NCBI GenBank assembly: GCA_035530955.1
Contig: DATKTT010000127.1
Coordinates: forward strand, 1-6,048
Direction: 5' to 3'
DNA from: Williamwhitmania sp035530955
Lineage (GTDB): Bacteria > Bacteroidota > Bacteroidia > Bacteroidales > Williamwhitmaniaceae
DNA: 6,048 nt
Of the stretch, positions 1-5,233 are shown in pieces. Each line of letters opens with the position of its first letter. Position 1 is the stretch's first letter. The translations under genes and the position numbers were made by a program. Under the pieces are notes generated by a model, which was not told the DNA's origin, did not search any database, and saw only the letters and a list, made by a program, of their open reading frames with translations.

Positions 1-69
1 GCTGTAGGCAAACCTCTCAAGGTTTGATTCCAAGTCGACTAGCTGTGTGTGAAATTCTACTGCTGTCAT
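1..69 (-). CDS. ECF-type RNA polymerase sigma factor, N-terminal fragment (runs off left edge)
   Basis: Only the first 23 codons are present, read leftwards from an ATG at 69-67. The peptide begins MTAVEFHTQLVDLESNLERF and continues A-Y-S. The pattern of a leucine-rich helix followed by L-x-R-F-A matches the start of region 2 in Bacteroidota ECF (sigma-70 family, group 4) sigma factors, where F-A-x-x-L-T normally follows. Such proteins direct core RNA polymerase to a small regulon. The gene lies directly downstream of, and on the same strand as, the MerR/cobalamin regulator at 326-1207, separated by 256 bp with its own candidate promoter. In Bacteroidota this MerR-sigma pair often precedes phytoene desaturase and phytoene synthase genes, but those would lie outside the window, so the carotenoid link is inference. 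The call rests on 23 residues only. Confidence 0.68.
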   Translation of the reverse strand, partial: MTAVEFHTQLVDLESNLERFAYS

Positions 70-118
70 GGCTCTATGATGTTTTGTTATTTTGAAATAA
101 TCTAAATAAACGTTGAAA

Positions 119-150
119 CAAATATACAATAGAGTTAAACAGCTAAGCAA
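119..150 (-). promoter_or_regulatory. Candidate promoter of the sigma-factor gene
   Basis: On the minus strand, TTG (150-148) is followed after 21 bp by TATATTTG (126-119), a perfect match to the Bacteroidota -7 element TAnnTTTG at acceptable spacing. Transcription would start near 112-115 and give a leader of roughly 45 nt before the ATG at 69-67. One copy of the 11-bp repeat (98-108) would lie just downstream of the start point and the other two upstream, so a bound protein could act here. The promoter call is pattern-based only. Confidence 0.5.
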
Positions 151-165
151 GAACGGAGGGGTTTT

Positions 166-216
166 ACGGCTAACTTTAAGCTTGTAGTCTAAATAATATA
201 CATCTGTATTAGCCGT
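166..216. repeat. 8-bp perfect inverted repeat with 35-bp spacer
   Basis: ACGGCTAA (166-173) is the exact reverse complement of TTAGCCGT (209-216). The centre of the pair (191) falls on the middle copy of the 11-bp motif (185-195). It lies about 16 bp upstream of the predicted -33 element of the sigma gene. It lacks a T-tract in either direction and so does not look like a terminator. It could be a DNA-binding site for a multimeric regulator or chance. Confidence 0.35.
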
Positions 217-325
217 TGATGCTGGTTGTTTGTTAATCTAGTCTAAATAGATTATAAATAAAATACGGTGTTAACTGAATGTGTAAAATGTTGATATTCA
301 GAAATGTTGGTAGTGTTAAGAAGCG

Positions 326-1207
326 TTAATAACCGCCTAATTTCGAAATAATTGACTGAAAATCGTCAAGTGTGGAGAGTTTTGCAAAAGTTTTAGGCTT
401 GCGCTTTATCTCGTCTAGCGCTGGACCGCCACCAACAATGGTTGACAATGGAAAGTGGATTGAAAGCTCTTTCATTAGCTGGTCGAGCTTGTGTGGTTGA
501 GGGAATGTGGCGGAGAAGATAAAGAATTTGGGGTGCAGCTGTTTGCCTATGGAGATAATATCGGCAAGAGGAACTGATTGACCTAAATATAGGGTGTTTA
601 TACGTTTGGCTCTGGTGAGATAGTTGAGTGACATAAGTACTAGCTCATGGTATTCGCCTTCGGGTAAAAAGAAAATGTGCTTTGGCAGTTCACCCCTGTT
701 TGGCCCTAGCATCCCAGTTTCATGAAGTATCCTATTCCTAATTAGGCTAGAGGCAAAGTGCTCGTGAGCAGGAATAATTTCACCAATTTGCCACATCATC
801 CCAAGTTTGTCGAGGAATGGAAAAATCAACTTTTCTAATGCGTATCCAAAACCGTTCGTGGTAATTGAACCATTGATAATATCATCAAAGGTTTTCTCGT
901 CAAAATTTACCATGGCAATAACCAGCTGCTCGGTAAGCAAACCGGGACTTTTATGCTTATCTACTACGTTGGTTACGGTGCTAGTGAGTTCTTCAAACGA
1001 CATGCGGGCTAGCATAGATATTTTCATCCCACAGCTGTTGAGGATAGAAACGTTCAGCAGTTTTTTTAAATCATCATCGCTATATTCCCGAATGTTTGTC
1101 AGCGTGCGTGCAGGCTCCACAATGTGATACCTACGTTCCCACATCCGAATGGTGTGAGCCTTAATGCCCGTGAGCAATTCAAGGTCCTTTATAGAGTAGA
1201 TAGCCAT
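326..1207 (-). CDS. MerR-family regulator with cobalamin-binding domain (CarH/LitR-like)
   Basis: The 293-residue protein has three parts. Residues 1-70 form a MerR winged helix-turn-helix, with the recognition-helix motif R-x-W-E-R-R-Y at 21-27. Residues about 90-165 are a helical cap like the methionine-synthase B12 cap, containing W139, nine residues, then E149-H150, the Wx9EH motif of CarH-type photoreceptors. Residues about 176-290 are a Rossmann-like B12-binding domain with E185-x-H187 (the expected lower cobalt ligand), S232-A-T and G259-G-G. In CarH/LitR, adenosylcobalamin drives a DNA-binding tetramer that light destroys, switching on carotenoid genes. A similar cytoplasmic light/B12-sensing role is inferred here. 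Oddities are Q140 where Thermus CarH has His132, and V190 where the classic HxxG motif has glycine. The gene follows the O-methyltransferase by 57 bp and precedes an ECF sigma gene. No strong Shine-Dalgarno precedes the ATG, as is usual in Bacteroidota. Confidence 0.88.
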   Translation of the reverse strand: MAIYSIKDLELLTGIKAHTIRMWERRYHIVEPARTLTNIREYSDDDLKKLLNVSILNSCGMKISMLARMSFEELTSTVTNVVDKHKSPGLLTEQLVIAMVNFDEKTFDDIINGSITTNGFGYALEKLIFPFLDKLGMMWQIGEIIPAHEHFASSLIRNRILHETGMLGPNRGELPKHIFFLPEGEYHELVLMSLNYLTRAKRINTLYLGQSVPLADIISIGKQLHPKFFIFSATFPQPHKLDQLMKELSIHFPLSTIVGGGPALDEIKRKPKTFAKLSTLDDFQSIISKLGGY

Positions 1208-1209
1208 GG

Positions 1210-1255
1210 CAATAGTGTTAAATTCCAGTTATTAACGTAAACCGTAGCACTATTG
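1210..1255. promoter_or_regulatory. Nested dyad upstream of the MerR gene, candidate operator
   Basis: CAATAGTG (1210-1217) and CACTATTG (1248-1255) are perfect 8-bp inverted arms with a 30-bp spacer. Within the spacer, GTTATTAAC (1228-1236) is itself a dyad whose centre (1232) nearly coincides with that of the outer pair (1232.5). The element sits 2 bp before the start codon of the regulator and 9 bp after the stop codon of the O-methyltransferase gene. It is a candidate autoregulatory operator or a weak transcript hairpin. I find no TAnnTTTG promoter in this gap, so the gene may depend on read-through from upstream. Confidence 0.35.
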
Positions 1256-1264
1256 TTCAACCTT

Positions 1265-1909
1265 TTACCTAACTTTCCTAAGCAACATTATGCCATCCCT
1301 AATGGGTAGCAGGACATTTTCGACTGACCAGTCGTTGTGAACAAAGTCGTTGAAGTTGAGGATACCCATTGTTTGAGCATCACTGGATGCAACGCTCGAC
1401 ACAACCTTCCCATCCCAAAGCACATTATCAGCAAGAATGAAGCTGCCAATCTTCATAAATGGCATTATTGCTTTGAAGTATTCAATGTATTGTCGTTTAT
1501 CACCATCGATAAACGCGAGGTCGAATTGAGTGATCAGGGTAGGAATAATATCTATGGCATTGCCAACATGAAGTTTTATTTGCTTTCCATATGCTGCTCT
1601 GTCGAAGTAAGATTGAGCAAGTGGTGCCAACTCGTCGTCGATTTCGATGGTGTGAAGAACCCCGTTGGCCGATAACCCCTTTGCTAGGCATAAGGCGGAG
1701 TAGCCCGTGAAGGTTCCAATCTCTAGAATTGCTGTTGGGGAGATCATCTTGCTAATCATTTCGAGTACAACACCTTGTAGATGCCCCGAAAGCATTCTCG
1801 GATGGACCGTATTGAGATTTGTATTGCGGTCGAGTTCCTTAAGTAATTCCTCTTCTGGCTGGGTATGCTCAAGGATATATTGCTCCAACTTTCTATCGCG
1901 CGGTATCAT
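1265..1909 (-). CDS. Class I SAM-dependent O-methyltransferase (Methyltransf_3 family, COG4122)
   Basis: This 214-residue soluble protein matches the usual length and layout of the catechol/caffeoyl-CoA-type O-methyltransferases. The SAM-binding motif I is I-L-E-I-G-T-F-T-G at 61-69, the acidic residue that holds the ribose is E89 in H-T-I-E-I, and the divalent-metal ligands are expected at D135 (F-I-D-G-D-K) and D161-N162 (A-D-N-V-L-W). These enzymes transfer a methyl group from SAM to a hydroxyl of a catechol-like small molecule in a Mg-dependent reaction. The physiological substrate of the bacterial relatives is mostly unknown and cannot be read from the sequence. Its ATG is 2 bp past the stop of the M16 peptidase gene, so the two are almost surely co-transcribed and perhaps translationally coupled. 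There is no clear Shine-Dalgarno. Confidence 0.9.
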   Translation of the reverse strand: MIPRDRKLEQYILEHTQPEEELLKELDRNTNLNTVHPRMLSGHLQGVVLEMISKMISPTAILEIGTFTGYSALCLAKGLSANGVLHTIEIDDELAPLAQSYFDRAAYGKQIKLHVGNAIDIIPTLITQFDLAFIDGDKRQYIEYFKAIMPFMKIGSFILADNVLWDGKVVSSVASSDAQTMGILNFNDFVHNDWSVENVLLPIRDGIMLLRKVR

Positions 1910-1911
1910 GG

Positions 1912-3135
1912 TTAGCGGAAGATAAGGGTTGATAGTTGGTCTGGCGAAAAAACTTCGTTAGCCACCTCCTGAAGGTTCTCTGCCGTTATGGTGTTTATTT
2001 TTCTTGCTACTTCCTCTTGGCTGTCAACTGTATTGTATATGAGCAAACTTTTGCCGATTGAGAGCATTTGACTCTCGTTACTTTCGGCAGCAATTGCTAG
2101 CTGCCCTATAAGCTGCTTTTTGGCTTTATGGAGCTGAAGCACACTGATTTTTACATCGCGGATTCTGGCCAGTTCCTTGTTTACGAGATTTATGCTTTTC
2201 TGAATATTGCCTTTATCTGTGCCAAAATAGATGGAAACAATACCCGTGTCAGTGTAGGGAGAATAGGAGGCCTCTACGTTATAGGCAAGGCCATACTTCT
2301 CCCGCAGCGAAAGATTGAGACGAGAATTCATCCCTGGACCACCTAGCATGTTGGTTAGGAGGTGTAACGCTACTCGTTTCTCGCTTTTTAGGTCGTAAGC
2401 AACATTCCCGATAATACAGTGGGCCTGGTAGGTGGACTTGTGCTTCTCCACCAGCTTGGGCAGATATCCTGTAAAAGGAATGCGATTGTAGTTTCTATAA
2501 TTAGGCGGGTAATGGCCAAAATACTTCTCTGCAATTCTTTTAACCGTATTAAACGGTATATCCCCTGCGGACGAAAAAACGAGCTGATCGCTATTGTAGG
2601 TTCTCTGCATAAAGGCAAGAATGCTTTTCTTGTCGAATGCTCGAAGATTCTTTTTGGTGCCAAGAATATTTCTTCCAATGGGAGCACCTTCAAATACCTG
2701 CTCCTCAAAATCGTCAAAGATGAGTTCGGAAGGGCTGTCCTTGTATGAATTAATTTCATCAAAAACAACCTCCTTCTCCTTCGATAATTCCTTCTCAGGG
2801 AAGGTAGAGTTGAACATGATGTCGGCAATTAGCTCCGCTGCACGTTCAAAGTCGCTGGTTAAGATACTTGCATAAATACACGTTTCCTCTTTGGCGGTAT
2901 AGGCGTTCAAATCACCACCAATATCTTCCAGCCGGCTTATAATATGGTATGATTTTCGGTGGGTTGTTCCCTTGAATATAACGTGTTCAATAAAGTGAGC
3001 TAACCCATGTTCATTCTCCAATTCATCCCGAGTCCCCGTGTTAATGGTAATACCGCAATGGGCAATTTTGGAGTTGTTTCTCCAGTGGATAAAGCGGATT
3101 CCGTTGCTTAGAGTCAGGATGTTGAATTCCTGCAT
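1912..3135 (-). CDS. M16B-family zinc metallopeptidase (insulinase/pitrilysin superfamily)
   Basis: The 407-residue protein carries the inverted zinc motif HxxEH at 47-51 (H47, E50 catalytic, H51), and the third ligand is probably E127 in V-V-F-D-E-I, 76 residues on, as in mitochondrial processing peptidase beta. The C-terminal half has the substrate-binding R-x-x-Y of this family (R278, Y281 in R-E-K-Y-G-L-A-Y). It is therefore an active-type subunit with an N-terminal catalytic half and a C-terminal half, the size of dimeric M16B enzymes. No signal peptide or membrane segment is visible, so a cytoplasmic role in peptide turnover or processing is inferred. The start M-Q-E-F-N fits the family start just before the first beta strand (I-L-T-L-S-N-G). 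It is the first gene of a minus-strand operon with the O-methyltransferase and sits behind a good promoter at 3161-3193. Confidence 0.93.
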   Translation of the reverse strand: MQEFNILTLSNGIRFIHWRNNSKIAHCGITINTGTRDELENEHGLAHFIEHVIFKGTTHRKSYHIISRLEDIGGDLNAYTAKEETCIYASILTSDFERAAELIADIMFNSTFPEKELSKEKEVVFDEINSYKDSPSELIFDDFEEQVFEGAPIGRNILGTKKNLRAFDKKSILAFMQRTYNSDQLVFSSAGDIPFNTVKRIAEKYFGHYPPNYRNYNRIPFTGYLPKLVEKHKSTYQAHCIIGNVAYDLKSEKRVALHLLTNMLGGPGMNSRLNLSLREKYGLAYNVEASYSPYTDTGIVSIYFGTDKGNIQKSINLVNKELARIRDVKISVLQLHKAKKQLIGQLAIAAESNESQMLSIGKSLLIYNTVDSQEEVARKINTITAENLQEVANEVFSPDQLSTLIFR

Positions 3136-3160
3136 ATTTTGTTTTGTTAATTTTGCTTGG

Positions 3161-3193
3161 CAAAGGTAACAATGATTGACGAATTTGGGTCAA
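3161..3193 (-). promoter_or_regulatory. Candidate promoter of the M16 peptidase operon
   Basis: On the minus strand TTG (3193-3191, within TTGACC) is followed by a 22-bp spacer and TACCTTTG (3168-3161), a full match to TAnnTTTG. The spacer is at the long end of what this promoter class tolerates. Transcription would start near 3155, giving a leader of about 20 nt to the ATG at 3135. Confidence 0.5.
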
Positions 3194-3330
3194 CAGTGGT
3201 AGGGTGAAGTTAACGTCTTGTTTAATTTGCTAAAACAATACAATTGGTTTGTAGTAAATGAATTATGGATAAACGAACGGCCACATCACTTGTGGTGAAG
3301 GCTTTTCAGCAGATTTTTTGTAATCGAGTA

Positions 3331-3361
3331 TTTGGAGGTTTTGAAATTTTGTATACATTTG
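3331..3361 (+). promoter_or_regulatory. Promoter of the tRNA-Phe gene
   Basis: TTTG (3331-3334), a 19-bp spacer and TACATTTG (3354-3361) match both elements of the Bacteroidota housekeeping promoter at near-ideal spacing. The predicted start point, about 3368, lies some 13 nt before the mature tRNA 5' end at 3381, as expected for a short 5' leader removed by RNase P. The rest of the 3136-3380 gap holds only the divergent peptidase promoter and a small 5-bp hairpin (3281-3295) of no clear meaning. Confidence 0.65.
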
Positions 3362-3380
3362 CATCGCAATTGAGCAAGCG

Positions 3381-3453
3381 GGTGCCATAGCTCAGATGGT
3401 AGAGCAAAGGACTGAAAATCCTTGTGTCCGTGGTTCGATCCCACGTGGCACCA
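3381..3453 (+). tRNA. tRNA-Phe (anticodon GAA)
   Basis: A complete cloverleaf is present. The acceptor stem GGTGCCA (3381-3387) pairs with TGGCACC (3446-3452) and discriminator A is at 3453. The D-arm is GCTC/GAGC (3390-3393, 3402-3405). The anticodon stem AAGGA/TCCTT (3407-3411, 3419-3423) encloses loop CTGAAAA with anticodon GAA at 3414-3416. The variable loop has 5 nt, and the T-arm CGTGG/CCACG encloses TTCGATC (3434-3440). The 3' CCA is not encoded (the bases after the discriminator are CA then G), so it must be added after transcription, as is common in Bacteroidota. A promoter precedes it and a terminator follows 3 nt later, so it is a single-gene unit. No duplicated 3' end that would mark an integrated element is visible. 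Confidence 0.97.
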
Positions 3454-3456
3454 CAG

Positions 3457-3486
3457 GCCGGAAAGAAAACTCTTTCCGGCTTTTTT
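3457..3486 (+). terminator. Intrinsic terminator of the tRNA-Phe gene
   Basis: A perfect 10-bp stem GCCGGAAAGA (3457-3466) / TCTTTCCGGC (3471-3480) with a 4-nt loop AAAC is followed by six T residues (3481-3486). It starts 3 nt after the mature tRNA end and isolates the tRNA unit from gpmI. Confidence 0.93.
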
Positions 3487-3535
3487 AATAATCGATTCTG
3501 GCATACCTAGCTCATATGCTTAATCCCCATTATCC

Positions 3536-3567
3536 GATGTAAACTACCCTGCAAGAGGGATTACATC
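3536..3567. promoter_or_regulatory. 32-bp imperfect palindrome upstream of the gpmI promoter
   Basis: Outer arms GATGTAA (3536-3542) and TTACATC (3561-3567) are perfect complements, and inner arms CCCT (3547-3550) and AGGG (3556-3559) enclose a 5-nt loop. The element ends 14 bp before the predicted -33 sequence at 3582, a position suited to an activator or repressor. No T-tract follows, so termination is unlikely. Function is unknown. Confidence 0.4.
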
Positions 3568-3581
3568 AACCTCCTTCAAAT

Positions 3582-3611
3582 TTTGATTCCCAAAGTAAAA
3601 CAGTAATTTTG
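3582..3611 (+). promoter_or_regulatory. Candidate promoter of the gpmI operon
   Basis: TTTG (3582-3585), an 18-bp spacer and TAATTTTG (3604-3611) match the Bacteroidota promoter pattern in full. Transcription would begin near 3618, leaving a leader of about 90 nt before the preferred gpmI start at 3710. Confidence 0.6.
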
Positions 3612-3617
3612 CAGCTT

Positions 3618-3709
3618 GGCCAAAGGAGGTGTTGTTGCATCGATCTCAACGGATATGGCAGAACACCTACTCCTGGCTTATTTCTCACACTATTCCAAAA
3701 ATGTTTACC
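3618..3709 (+). promoter_or_regulatory. Structured 5' leader of gpmI with a buried Shine-Dalgarno
   Basis: The predicted transcript starts with AAAGGAGGT (3622-3630), unusually strong for this phylum. AGGAG (3624-3628) can pair with CTCCT (3670-3674), and the adjoining GTGTT (3629-3633) with AACAC (3662-3666). GCC (3619-3621) can extend the stem with GGC (3675-3677), and GTTG/CAAC (3634-3637, 3647-3650) can form an inner hairpin. The Shine-Dalgarno would then be hidden. It is followed in frame by GTG (3629) and TTG (3635) codons that are open through to gpmI. Possible readings are an RNA regulatory element, a 5'-end stabilising hairpin, or a longer gpmI protein. It matches no riboswitch class that I recognise. 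Confidence 0.4.
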
Positions 3710-5233
3710 ATGGATCAGAAATTAATCCTTATTATCCTCGACGGTTGGGGAATCGGCAGGAAAGATAGCACCGATGCCATTTCCAATGCCAAGACTCCAT
3801 ACATGGATTACCTTGCAAAGACCTACCCTTCATCAAAACTCCTAACAAGCGGAGAAGATGTTGGCCTGCCGGAAGGCCAGATGGGCAATTCTGAGGTTGG
3901 CCACCTGAATATTGGCGCAGGTAGGGTTGTATACCAAGATCTCGTTCGTATTAATAAGGCCTGTGCTGACAATAGCATTGCTCAAAATAAAATATTGGTT
4001 GATGCCTTCACCTATGCAAAAGAAAAGGGCGTGGCGGTACATTTCCTGGGACTGGTTTCCGATGGCGGGGTACATTCGTTAGACAAGCATCTATACAAAC
4101 TCTGTGATATTACCAAGGATTTTGGACTTCAAAAGGTTTTTATTCACGCTTTTACCGATGGTCGCGATACCGACCCGGAGAGTGGGCTTGGTTTTGTAAC
4201 CCAGCTGGAGGAGCATCTGAAAACCTCCAATGGTACCATTGCTACGCTTGTTGGCCGCTACTATGCCATGGACAGGGATAAGCGCTGGGAGCGTGTCAAA
4301 GAGGCGTATGATCTATTGGTTGAGGGCAAGGGCAAACAGGTTAATAGCATTGTCGATGCCATGAAGGAGTCCTATGCACAAGGAGTAACTGATGAATTTA
4401 TCAAGCCGGTTGTTAAGGTGGATAAGCAGGGTAATCCGGTTGGTAAAATTGCTGCTGGTGATGTGGTTATTTGCTTTAACTACCGTACCGATAGGCTTCG
4501 CGAGATGACCACTGTGTTATCACAAAAGGATATGCCAGAACAGGGCATGCACACCATACCGTTGCACTACGTTACAATGACAAGGTACGATGATACCTTC
4601 AAGAATGTAAATATTGTTTACGATAAAGACAATCTTCAGAATACGCTGGGCGAGGTAGTAGCGAATGCAGGTGGACATCAAATCCGCATTGCCGAAACTG
4701 AAAAGTATGCGCATGTAACTTTCTTCTTTTCTGGTGGACGCGAGGAGCCATTTCCTAACGAAAGTAGGTTGATGGTGCAGTCACCAAAGGTTGCAACCTA
4801 CGATCTTCAACCTGAGATGAGTGCTATTGAGGTAAAGGACGCTATTGTAGCCGAGCTGAAGAAGGGAGAAGCCAACTTTGTTTGCCTCAACTTCGCCAAT
4901 GGCGACATGGTTGGACACACTGGAATTTGGCCTGCAATAATCAAGGCTGTTGAAACTGTTGATTCCTGTGTGAAGGAGGTGGTTGAAACTGCTAAAGCCA
5001 ATGGTTATTCCGCAATTATAATTGCCGATCATGGTAATGCTGATAATGCTGTGAATCCCGATGGCTCACCCAATACCGCCCACTCATTGAACCCTGTTCC
5101 ATTTATTCTTGTTTCTGATAAATACCGCAAGGTGAAGAATGGTATTCTTGCAGATGTGGCACCCACAATTATTAAAATTCTGGGACTTTCTCAGCCGACT
5201 GAAATGACAGGGAAAGTACTAATTGAGGAGTAG
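3710..5233 (+). CDS. gpmI: 2,3-bisphosphoglycerate-independent phosphoglycerate mutase
   Basis: This glycolytic/gluconeogenic enzyme interconverts 3- and 2-phosphoglycerate in the cytoplasm using two Mn ions and a phosphoserine intermediate. From the start MDQKLILIILDGWG it has 507 residues, the normal family length. The alkaline-phosphatase-like metal and catalytic residues are all visible: D11, S61 (M-G-N-S-E-V-G-H), D399 and H403 (G-D-M-V-G-H), D440-H441 (A-D-H-G-N) and H458 (T-A-H-S). The inserted transferase domain (about 75-300) has the substrate-binding H122, D153, R183, R189, R259 and R262; K332 is also kept. The reading frame is open upstream to a GTG at 3629, and ATG 3701 would add three residues. 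I chose 3710 because homologues begin right before the first strand. A promoter and folded leader precede it, and the DUF3109 gene follows with no gap. Confidence 0.96.
   Translation: MDQKLILIILDGWGIGRKDSTDAISNAKTPYMDYLAKTYPSSKLLTSGEDVGLPEGQMGNSEVGHLNIGAGRVVYQDLVRINKACADNSIAQNKILVDAFTYAKEKGVAVHFLGLVSDGGVHSLDKHLYKLCDITKDFGLQKVFIHAFTDGRDTDPESGLGFVTQLEEHLKTSNGTIATLVGRYYAMDRDKRWERVKEAYDLLVEGKGKQVNSIVDAMKESYAQGVTDEFIKPVVKVDKQGNPVGKIAAGDVVICFNYRTDRLREMTTVLSQKDMPEQGMHTIPLHYVTMTRYDDTFKNVNIVYDKDNLQNTLGEVVANAGGHQIRIAETEKYAHVTFFFSGGREEPFPNESRLMVQSPKVATYDLQPEMSAIEVKDAIVAELKKGEANFVCLNFANGDMVGHTGIWPAIIKAVETVDSCVKEVVETAKANGYSAIIIADHGNADNAVNPDGSPNTAHSLNPVPFILVSDKYRKVKNGILADVAPTIIKILGLSQPTEMTGKVLIEE

Larger units (their letters stand above)
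98..249. repeat. Three copies of an 11-bp motif TA(G/A)TCTAAATA
   Basis: TAGTCTAAATA occurs exactly at 185-195 and 239-249 (54 bp apart) and with one change (TAATCTAAATA) at 98-108 (87 bp from the middle copy). All three are in the same orientation in the gap between the regulator and sigma-factor genes. The copy at 239-249 also takes part in a small dyad, AATCTA (235-240), 7 bp, TAGATT (248-253). Repetition in a promoter region suggests binding sites for a regulator, most economically the MerR protein encoded next door. The AT-rich setting makes some similarity expected by chance. Confidence 0.5.

Noticed and set aside
807..1127. 106-residue plus-strand open frame inside the MerR gene, and similar opposite-strand frames at 1337-1675, 2419-2748 and 4781-5032
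   Set aside because: They lie antisense to genes with clear family motifs, have no recognisable domain, and have no promoter or ribosome site. They are shadows of the real frames.
324..1237. CGTTAATAAC at 324-333 and its reverse complement GTTATTAACG at 1228-1237 flanking the MerR gene
   Set aside because: The left copy overlaps the last codons and stop of the MerR gene and the sequence is AT-rich. A single 10-bp pairing of this kind is not strong evidence of a mobile unit or operator pair.
3281..3295. CCACA/TGTGG hairpin between the divergent promoters
   Set aside because: It has only 5 bp of stem and no T-tract, and the position gives no clear role. Such stems are common by chance.
3286..3504. 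72-residue minus-strand open frame
   Set aside because: It lies across the tRNA-Phe gene, its terminator and its promoter. It is an accidental open frame with no coding features.
3446..3600. Possible integration site at the 3' end of tRNA-Phe
   Set aside because: No integrase gene and no repeated copy of the tRNA 3' end was seen. A normal terminator follows directly.
3655..3768. Small plus-strand frame starting ATG-GCA-GAA-CAC (about 37 codons) overlapping the gpmI start
   Set aside because: The Shine-Dalgarno at 3622-3630 is too far away, the frame ends inside gpmI, and most of it simply overlaps the strongly supported gpmI frame.
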